This document shows, piece by piece, positions 7,701-12,902 of a DNA stretch of 12,902 nt. Below the pieces are notes generated by a model that worked only from the letters and a program-made list of their open reading frames with translations, made no database searches and was not told where the DNA came from. Source of the stretch: JAZDKP01 sp043802925 (GTDB lineage Bacteria > Fibrobacterota > OXYB2-FULL-49-7 > JAEUSG01); NCBI GenBank assembly GCA_043802925.1, contig JAZDKP010000008.1:1-12902 (forward strand). The letters are read 5' to 3'. A program made the translations under genes and the position numbers. The first letter of the stretch is position 1. Each line of letters starts with the position of its first letter.

Positions 7701-8622
7701 TTTTGACTTATTGCTAAACGCCGATCTGATGGCTGATACCGGCCCTGATTCCGGCAAAGTAAGCGGCAACATCTCCATTCTCGAGGGCCTTTATTTTAAG
7801 GACGTGCCCTTAAATCCGCTTCCCGGCTTATGGACCCATCAGCGCGCCAAACCAGCGGCTGATAAAATATCCGGCACCCCGTTTTTTAAGAATTTAAAGC
7901 TGGATGTTGCGCTCAAACCGCAAGGCAGCCTCCTCATCAACAACAATCTTGCCAACATGTCAATACGGCCTGACATGCAATTATCCGGCACCTCCGGTAA
8001 TCCGATCCTGACCGGAAGGATGGATGTCCTTTCCGGGACCATTCAATATCAAGATCGTATCTTTACCATAACCCGGGGCACGTTGACTTTCAAAAACCCC
8101 TATCAAACAGTCCTGGACGCTGAAATCGAAGCGAATATCACAATCCGGGACTGGGAAATCCTGCTCACGATATCGGGCGAGCCTGACAGTCTTAAGATCA
8201 CCCTCAAAACATCGCCCTCGAGTCCCACGCTGCCCGAAGGGGATGCGGACATACTCGCATTGCTTATTTTTGAAAAAACAATGGCGGAGCTTAGGGACAA
8301 ACAGGCCGCGAGCACGACTTCTTCCGAACAATTTTTAATGGGTCTTTTGGAAAGCAGCGCCGGAAAGGAAATCAAAGGCAGGATTGGCCTGGATGTTTTT
8401 GCGGTGGGCCCCGGGACCGGACCGGGCAGCACCACGGTTATGGTCGGTAAAACATTCTCACGCCGTTTGGCCAGCACCTATGCGGTTGAGTCTGAAGCCG
8501 GTAACTTTGTTCAGCGCGCAGCAATCGAGTACCGCCTGAGCGAATCGTTGCAGTTAAAACTCATACAGGAAATTCCTGGAAATTACGGGGGCGAAATCCA
8601 AATGCAATTCGAGTTCCGTTAA
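4735..8622 (+). CDS. tamB: TamB-family translocation and assembly module protein (AsmA-like)
   Basis: A 1295-residue envelope protein. It starts with a basic N-terminus and one membrane anchor (about residues 7-24, LACGVLLALLILILL), then a very long periplasmic body. The body consists of repeated beta segments with the recurring pattern G-x-x-x-x-P-x-x-x-G, for example SGNLSNPDA, GSIKNPSLSG, GTQKQPVVA and GTSGNPILTGRMD, as expected for the lipid-groove fold of AsmA/TamB proteins. The last 300 or so residues match the conserved TamB (DUF490) C-terminal domain: VSGNISILEGLY, VLSGTIQYQDRIFTITRGT, LTISGEPDSLKITLKT, DADILALLIFEKT and a final QMQFEFR. Such proteins span the periplasm, partner an Omp85 barrel, and are implicated in outer-membrane protein insertion and phospholipid transport. 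The Omp85 gene begins directly after the stop. Length is in the usual family range and I see no frameshift. Confidence 0.9.
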   Translation: MLKWRCRILACGVLLALLILILLTAAQYYLQTPSMKGLIKDAISKSIHGKLSWEDLRISFLGRSIEIREAKLFDPDGNPLAGIKKLYARISLSGLIKRNLVVSELDIQGPWVNLETDTHGRVILAKVFAGNAGKPGPKTNASFISGIFLDKLILSNGRFVFRTHDNNYKIVAQNITVNGSGALNTLQANAQLMMGPVDLSLGNKTMRFDSLALNASANPEAIDIAVLRIVTANSRIGLNGQITGLPENPGGQIVLEGNIDLKELGEFQADKTDLNGITTFKAEVSGNLSNPDANIRLDCKNLSINSRAIGNLALVSRLNNLTLEIERLMLVAPDYQAAVNGRIRAREMFPSGLGKEPVSVDQLSYSLGLKGSVPDIGALLSLENVTGSCGASVTLSGKGVIPGRARATLLMEGEAHRFGPRKGRAVNGRMHAEGFLDHGRVLLRSCSGTLGQSILTAQGQMEYATKRTRGFVCVDSLNLAWVLPFMGLKTGSGIAKVSASLTGMLPMPNAICTLTARGLSIDSHTVGDINADISMDASGLISMTRFMLENRKSRLELNGSVALRDPLTRQFSNDPVISLNCGPNTLFLEDFSDNMQGEIHLLANANGKLSMPVGTITLKSSSLNINAKPVPQLNLVANLEGQRLTLAPFDIVFAKDQAIHTEGWINRQGDYDFSASSGRISIGSIKALPGSDSISGTLGLRLLGSGSIKNPSLSGTVLIDGFSIKGNRLDTTLLTFSLADKVIKFNCQSNFSVQGTYQVKKNDFDLAATFKETDLSAYFAFAGLHSLKSKISGQVSASGNLAFPLDIEGKIDFPVLEVTYDSLPLITSHAFKATLSHQRLQIPDVYLALLEHGRLKLTGSADINGPLNLQIDGDIPLKTIGAFVQDLGDLSGRAAIHGRLTGTQKQPVVAADADISGFSMQLPGTQQELRNVNGRILLSGNAITVENINGNLDDGSFSIKGDILLDHSTPKRISATFSGRNLPIQVPDVFDLLLNADLMADTGPDSGKVSGNISILEGLYFKDVPLNPLPGLWTHQRAKPAADKISGTPFFKNLKLDVALKPQGSLLINNNLANMSIRPDMQLSGTSGNPILTGRMDVLSGTIQYQDRIFTITRGTLTFKNPYQTVLDAEIEANITIRDWEILLTISGEPDSLKITLKTSPSSPTLPEGDADILALLIFEKTMAELRDKQAASTTSSEQFLMGLLESSAGKEIKGRIGLDVFAVGPGTGPGSTTVMVGKTFSRRLASTYAVESEAGNFVQRAAIEYRLSESLQLKLIQEIPGNYGGEIQMQFEFR
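7114..7137. repeat. Perfect 10-bp hairpin inside tamB
   Basis: CAGGTTTCCG (7114-7123) and CGGAAACCTG (7128-7137) are exact reverse complements separated by the four bases CTTC. The stretch encodes QVSASGNL in the TamB body. The hairpin may be a chance result of codon choice at a G-x-x-x-x-P repeat, or could affect mRNA folding. No T-run follows, so it is not a typical terminator. Confidence 0.5.
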
Positions 8623-11193
8623 ATGTCTTCTATTTCATTTTTGGCCATGGCCATCACGCTCCTGGTATTTTTTGCGATAACAAACGCGCAGGTGCCGGAT
8701 TCCATCATGACTTCCGGTAAATACTCGCCTGTCTTTAGGGTGACCCCGTGCCTGTTGATCCGGAATATCAAGACACACGGCGCCTATCCGCTGTTCGAAT
8801 CCGATATTTTAAACGCCCTTTCCATCCGGCCGGGGCATGCGTTTGAAAAAGACTCCATGCCCGGGCAGGAAAGGCTCCTGGCGGATCTTTACCAGAGGGA
8901 AGGATACACCGCTTCCAAAATCGCGATAACAGCATCTCCAAACCCCTCCGGCGGTTACTGCGACCTTGAAATAAACATTACCGGCAAAGAGTTCCGCAGA
9001 CTGGCGGCATTCCGCTTTACCGGCAACAATGTATTCTCAAAATTCCGGCTCAAATTGCTGATGAAGGCATGGAGGACATCGCTCGTCCCTGGCCCTTCCG
9101 GGCGCTTCCTGGAAAAAGATCTAAAAGAGGATATTCACGACCTGATTACGTCTTACCGTAATCGCGGAAACGGTAAAGGGTTCGCGGACTGCGCAATAGA
9201 ATACGAACTCCGGCGCGACACGCACGGTCGTCAGGATACGGCCGTCATAAGAATTAACGAAGGAAAACTCCATGTATTCAGTTTCGAAGGAAACAACACA
9301 GTCAGCAATAAGACGTTGCGTAAAGAACTCCTCCTGTTCCAGGACGGCAACCGCGGGGAATTTGGGCTCCGAAGGACGCTGGCGCGGATAAAGCAGCTTT
9401 ACAATGACAAAGGTTTTTTAGACGCGAAGTTTCATCTTACGGATACGACCGCCACGGCCGTCAACGAAAACCCGGTCCGGCTTCTCACGCTCCATATTGA
9501 AGAAGGCGCCCGCACCAAAGTCATGGATGTACGGATCATCGGAAACAACGGAATCAGCGAATATAGAATACGTAAATACATTTTGACGAATGATGGAAAT
9601 TTCTCCGAAAAGATATTGGAACAGGATTTGGATGCCGTGGAATCTTATTATTGGACGCAAGGGTATCTTAACGTGCCAATAAAACCGGATCTGGCCTGGA
9701 AAAACGGAAAAAAAGAAGTCATTGTAACCCTGCGCATAACGGAGCGTGCGTTGACCCTTGTTTCATCGGTCAACGTAACCGGGCTGACCCGCATACCTTT
9801 GACCGAAGCCTATGAAGCGATTAAGACAAAATCCGGGCAACCTTTCCGGCCCATGCTGTTGCACGGTGACGCAAATGCGCTCTTCGCGCTTATCTCTGAA
9901 ACCGGCCATCCCTATGCAACGGTAAACACGGAAACACGCTTTACACCCGATTCTTCGGCCGTGGACATCACCTTTAAGGTTAACGAAGGCCTGTTTGTGA
10001 CGGCCGGAAATATTTATTACCGCGGTAATTTCCTTACGCGTAACAGGGTCTTGAATCGGGCCATCGGCATAAAACCGGGCGACAAGCTATCTTTAGCCAA
10101 GGCCATTCAAGGCGAACAAAGTATCCGCAGCCTGGGCCTTTTCAATTCCGTGAACTTCAAACTGATGGGGTTTGACGAAAAGCGCGAAACGGTCCCTATC
10201 CTGGTGGAATTGGACGAACAAAAACGTTTCTTGATAGAAACGGCCGCAGGCTATGTCACCGGAGAAGGCTTTACCGGGAGGCTCAAGACAGGCGATCGCA
10301 ACCTTTTCGGTTTGAACAAACAATTATTCCTAAAGGCTTCACTGGGTCAAACCGGCTACCGCGGCGATCTGGATCTCATTGAGCCCAGGCTTTTTGCTTC
10401 CAGGACATACCTGGACCTAAACGTATTCAACGAACATCATCAGGAGCTGAACCTGCCTTTTGGTTTCAATGCTGCGGGAACCAGCCTTGCATTCAAGCGT
10501 TCTCTTTCGCGCAAACTCCTCGCCCATCTCCAATTCCTGCTTGAACAAAGGAATCTGTTCGGGACCGTATCCGACAGCGCACAGCGGGCGGGGTTCTTGC
10601 CGCGAAAACGCCTGGCAATGACCCCTTCCTTGAGCCATGACTCAAGGGATTCCTTCATCCGTCCGCGAAAAGGGGAACAAACCTTTATTATTGTTGAAGC
10701 GTCTAAAGGACTCGGAACGACATTGGATAATTTTTCGAAATTCAAAGCCAAAACATCATTTTATTTCACACCCATCGGGCGCCTTACCATTGCATTACTG
10801 GCCCAAGCCGGATATGTTCGTCCGTATCAGAACACCGTGAGCGTACCTCCGGACCAGCTTTTTTTTCTTGGGGGAACACAAGACGTGCGCGGATTTGATC
10901 AGAACCTTTTGCGGCCTGATTCTTTAGGAAGCAGAACCGTACTCTCCGCGAGCGTTGAAACCCGGATAGATGCCGGAAGATATTTCGAGATTTGTCCTTT
11001 TTGGGACATGGGTCGCGCACAGGACTCCTTCAGGGTAAAAGTCGGCAACGAGTTCAGGATGTCCCTCGGATTGGGTATTCGATATTTTACACCGGTCGGC
11101 CCGGTCGGCCTTTTTTACGGCAGGAAATTAAAATATAACCCCAATGTGGAATCATCCGGGAAACTCCATTTTTCATTGGGTTATTCAATGTGA
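8623..11193 (+). CDS. Omp85-family outer-membrane assembly protein (TamA/BamA-like) with six POTRA domains
   Basis: An 856-residue protein. A signal peptide (about 1-22, LAMAITLLVFFAITNA-Q) is followed by six POTRA-like repeats at about 43-121, 125-215, 215-296, 297-374, 375-456 and 457-533. They show recurring GNN/GN turns (FTGNNVFS, FEGNNTVS, IIGNNGIS, YRGNFLT), a Y-x-x-x-G-(Y/F) helix end and NEG/EEG ends. Residues 534-856 are the membrane barrel, with the conserved loop-6 motif VRGF at 755-758 in GGTQDVRGFDQ and the closing segments GLGIRYFTPVGPVGLFYG. Omp85 barrels insert proteins into the outer membrane. Classical TamA has three POTRAs and BamA five. Being directly coupled to tamB (stop TAA at 8620-8622, ATG at 8623) argues for a TamA role, but in some phyla BamA itself pairs with TamB, so I leave the symbol open. 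The final residue is Met rather than the usual aromatic. Confidence 0.9.
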   Translation: MSSISFLAMAITLLVFFAITNAQVPDSIMTSGKYSPVFRVTPCLLIRNIKTHGAYPLFESDILNALSIRPGHAFEKDSMPGQERLLADLYQREGYTASKIAITASPNPSGGYCDLEINITGKEFRRLAAFRFTGNNVFSKFRLKLLMKAWRTSLVPGPSGRFLEKDLKEDIHDLITSYRNRGNGKGFADCAIEYELRRDTHGRQDTAVIRINEGKLHVFSFEGNNTVSNKTLRKELLLFQDGNRGEFGLRRTLARIKQLYNDKGFLDAKFHLTDTTATAVNENPVRLLTLHIEEGARTKVMDVRIIGNNGISEYRIRKYILTNDGNFSEKILEQDLDAVESYYWTQGYLNVPIKPDLAWKNGKKEVIVTLRITERALTLVSSVNVTGLTRIPLTEAYEAIKTKSGQPFRPMLLHGDANALFALISETGHPYATVNTETRFTPDSSAVDITFKVNEGLFVTAGNIYYRGNFLTRNRVLNRAIGIKPGDKLSLAKAIQGEQSIRSLGLFNSVNFKLMGFDEKRETVPILVELDEQKRFLIETAAGYVTGEGFTGRLKTGDRNLFGLNKQLFLKASLGQTGYRGDLDLIEPRLFASRTYLDLNVFNEHHQELNLPFGFNAAGTSLAFKRSLSRKLLAHLQFLLEQRNLFGTVSDSAQRAGFLPRKRLAMTPSLSHDSRDSFIRPRKGEQTFIIVEASKGLGTTLDNFSKFKAKTSFYFTPIGRLTIALLAQAGYVRPYQNTVSVPPDQLFFLGGTQDVRGFDQNLLRPDSLGSRTVLSASVETRIDAGRYFEICPFWDMGRAQDSFRVKVGNEFRMSLGLGIRYFTPVGPVGLFYGRKLKYNPNVESSGKLHFSLGYSM

Positions 11194-11212
11194 TCGAATG
11201 GTTCGGTCTTCC

Positions 11213-11860
11213 TTAAAACCTGTATCCTAAAGCGGCCTGGTACCAGACATTTTTGTAACGGGGATTTGTAGATGTCCCGTCTCCGTTATTATTCAGAATG
11301 TCCCACCCGACTCTTGGGCCCAATACAACATGGGTCAGGTTAATATCGACCCCTCCTAAAAAACAGAAAATATTTGTCCGGATATTATCATTCTTAAACT
11401 CTTGCGCCTGTTCAACGCTCAAGGTTGCACTCGTAAACACATCTTTTTGTTTCATCAGGAAAGAATACTGGGGACCCACCAGCAGGGTCAGGAATGCAAT
11501 GGGTTTCAATGAAAACAAAATGGGCACATCAATATAATCCGTGGTGCGGGTAAATTCGTAGGTGTTGCCAAGGATTGGGATGGTGCCTTTTGCCTGGAAT
11601 CCTTTCTGTGAAAACAGTATTTCAGGCTGAATGCCCAGATATTTCCCGATAGGGATCGCCATAAAAACACCTGCCGCCAAACCAAATTTTGGATCTGCAT
11701 TAAAGGCCTCGCCTTTTGTGTCGTATACGTTTGAATAATTGACGCCCGCTTTGAGGCCAAAATGGGGCGTGTCACGGGAATCCGTTCCATGGGCCTGTGC
11801 GCTACCACCCATCACAGCCACCGCGGCCATAATGAGAGCTGTTGAATAAAGTCTTTTCAT
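11213..11860 (-). CDS. Outer-membrane beta-barrel protein, PorT-like family
   Basis: A 215-residue protein starting with a signal peptide (MKRLYSTALIMAAVAVMGGSAQA, cut after AQA, about residue 23). The mature part is made of alternating amphipathic strands typical of small 8-stranded barrels: FGLKAGVNYSNVY, FGLAAGVFMAIPIG, LGIQPEILFSQKGF, YIDVPILFSLKP, LLVGPQYSFLM, and a final ALGYRF with the C-terminal Phe expected for outer-membrane insertion. The LKAGVNYS / QPEILFSQKG / YIDVPIL order matches the outer-membrane beta-barrel family that includes PorT. PorT itself belongs to the type IX apparatus, but most relatives have no known role, so this remains a generic barrel. An upstream extension of 44 codons to 11992 is rejected because the signal peptide and ribosome-binding site support ATG 11860. 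It is convergent with the Omp85 gene, with a 19-base gap. Confidence 0.85.
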   Translation of the reverse strand: MKRLYSTALIMAAVAVMGGSAQAHGTDSRDTPHFGLKAGVNYSNVYDTKGEAFNADPKFGLAAGVFMAIPIGKYLGIQPEILFSQKGFQAKGTIPILGNTYEFTRTTDYIDVPILFSLKPIAFLTLLVGPQYSFLMKQKDVFTSATLSVEQAQEFKNDNIRTNIFCFLGGVDINLTHVVLGPRVGWDILNNNGDGTSTNPRYKNVWYQAALGYRF

Positions 11861-11867
11861 GTCATGT

Positions 11868-11873
11868 CTCCTT
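11868..11873 (-). promoter_or_regulatory. Ribosome-binding site deciding the barrel protein start
   Basis: The minus strand reads AAGGAG, 7 bases before ATG 11860, which begins a clear signal peptide. This rules out the longer reading frame that starts further upstream. Confidence 0.7.
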
Positions 11874-11993
11874 TTTTTTGTGTAGATAATTTCATTTTTG
11901 ATAATAGGGCGTGGCACGTTGGGGCTATTTGACCGATTTCGCATCCACGGTAAGAAACAATGCAATAAGCATGCCGGACTTTCAATTGTCAAA

Positions 11994-12902
11994 TTACATT
12001 AACCAGCGTTTTTTCATTAATAGATATGAGAAGAAAAATGTTGTCAGGCCGACTAAAAGCAAACATATCCATTGCGGAGATAGATTTGATATTCTGCCTT
12101 CCTCTAAGATGATTGATTTAACTGGTTCGTAAAACTGGTAGGAAGGTAAAAAAGGAGCAACGGCAGTTAATTTTTGTGAAAAATCCGATAATGCCGAAGG
12201 AAGCAAATGAGGGAGATAGAAAATAACACCTAACGTTCTTGCGCTAGCCTGATTGCGGCATAAAAAACCCAAAAAGATTCCGTAAGAGCTAAAGCAAAAA
12301 CCGCCGACCCCAATAATGGCAACATAACTCAAGACATTTCCAGGATCGAATTTACCCAGCAGATGAAGGAATAGGACTGCAATGAATATTAAAATCATGC
12401 CCAAAAATAATTTGGCGACAAGCCACTCTATTTCGCGCATTGGTGTTTGCAAAAGAGCAAGAAGTAATTTTTTTTCTTTTTCTTCGGCAACTTGCGAAGG
12501 CATTATAATGAAGCTGACCAGTAAAACTAACATGAGAATCCAGGTAGGCAAAGTTTGTTGTTGAATCCCACCTTCCTGAAGAGGCTTAATATCAGAAATC
12601 CAGTTTATGCTCTTTCCTTCTACCGCTTTTTGTAATGCTGAAAAGCTCTCCACTATTGCAAGGGTTAGTAAGGACTCTTTTTTTAAAACGACAAGAACTA
12701 AACTGTTTTGTTCTTTTTCAGATATTAATAACAGGCCGTCTATTTTTTTTTCTTTTAACCGTCTTTTGCCTTCCTCTTCATTAGAAACACGAGAAACTGT
12801 AAATACTCTATCGGCTGATTTAATGGCTTGCAGAATAGCAGGAGCATACATTTGTTTTTGAATAAGTCCGATATTAATTATTTTTAAGTCCGCATCTGCC
12901 CT
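11994..12902 (-). CDS. ABC-2 type exporter permease, C-terminal part (5' end outside window)
   Basis: The frame stays open to the right window edge (17 codons upstream of the ATG at 12851), so the start and first membrane segment are missing; about 302 residues are visible. Counting from that Met, a soluble extracytoplasmic segment (up to about 100) is followed by five hydrophobic segments near 103-119, 146-166, 173-195, 205-221 and 260-279. Between the first two lies EEKEKKLLLALLQTPM, the conserved cytoplasmic motif of ABC-2 permeases ('EKE.GTLE.LL.TP'). This is the topology of ABC-2/NatB-like exporters: one N-terminal helix, a large outer domain, then a five-helix bundle. The ATPase partner should lie beyond the window. 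The substrate is unknown. The gene is markedly AT-rich (sampled lines about 33-38% G+C, against about 67% in a sampled tamB line), and it precedes the barrel gene on the same strand by 133 bases. Confidence 0.85.
   Translation of the reverse strand, partial: RADADLKIINIGLIQKQMYAPAILQAIKSADRVFTVSRVSNEEEGKRRLKEKKIDGLLLISEKEQNSLVLVVLKKESLLTLAIVESFSALQKAVEGKSINWISDIKPLQEGGIQQQTLPTWILMLVLLVSFIIMPSQVAEEKEKKLLLALLQTPMREIEWLVAKLFLGMILIFIAVLFLHLLGKFDPGNVLSYVAIIGVGGFCFSSYGIFLGFLCRNQASARTLGVIFYLPHLLPSALSDFSQKLTAVAPFLPSYQFYEPVKSIILEEGRISNLSPQWICLLLVGLTTFFFSYLLMKKRWLM

Noticed and set aside
10628..10647. Inverted repeat CCTTGAG / CTCAAGG in the Omp85 gene
   Set aside because: Seven base pairs with a six-base loop inside a coding region is within what chance can produce, and nothing else points to a function.
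11861..11992. 44-codon N-terminal extension of the PorT-like barrel protein
   Set aside because: It would bury the signal peptide; the region instead holds the ribosome-binding site and presumably the promoter.
11964..11992. Minus-strand promoter with TTGACA (11987-11992) for the barrel gene
   Set aside because: The -35 box is perfect, but 17 bases on the -10 position reads CTTATT, only 3 of 6 matching, and it adjoins the permease stop, so I do not call it.

Overview
The window looks like chromosomal DNA from a Gram-negative (diderm) bacterium, probably in the wider FCB assemblage (Bacteroidota, Ignavibacteria, Fibrobacterota and related candidate phyla). The best lineage clue is a secreted protein ending in an Asn-Tyr-Pro-Asn-Pro-Phe-Asn-Pro type-A sorting domain, the tag read by the type IX secretion system. 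A TamB/Omp85 pair and a PorT-like outer-membrane barrel confirm an outer membrane. The phylum cannot be fixed from the sequence alone.

Region 1 (1-2281, + strand) is a signalling cluster. It holds the C-terminal end of a protein resembling FapA/DUF342, then a receiver protein whose output region looks like a histidine-kinase dimerisation helix with the phosphorylatable His replaced by Asp, then a receiver-HD-GYP cyclic-di-GMP phosphodiesterase with a full set of catalytic motifs.

Region 2 (about 2241-2506) is a small cluster of dispersed palindromic and inverted repeats. One of them forms the last coding stretch of the HD-GYP gene. An apparent ORF here is only translated repeat.

Region 3 (2507-3598, - strand) is a DUF3494 (ice-binding-like) secreted protein with the type IX sorting domain. 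A roughly 320-base divergent intergenic region (3602-3925) separates it from region 4.

Region 4 (3926-11193, + strand) is a tight three-gene unit for envelope biogenesis: a tandem PRC-barrel protein, a 1295-residue TamB-family protein, and an Omp85 protein in which I count six POTRA domains. The TamB stop and the Omp85 start are directly adjacent, so the two are probably translationally coupled and work together to move or insert proteins or lipids between the inner and outer membranes.

Region 5 (11213-12902, - strand) has a small PorT-like outer-membrane barrel protein and, upstream of it, the C-terminal part of an ABC-2 type exporter permease that runs off the window edge. The permease is clearly more AT-rich than the rest.

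I saw no tRNA, rRNA, CRISPR array, transposase or phage gene. The points most worth a second look are the six-POTRA Omp85/TamB unit headed by a PRC-barrel gene, the His-to-Asp kinase-like tail of the first response regulator, and the ice-binding-like protein routed through type IX secretion.
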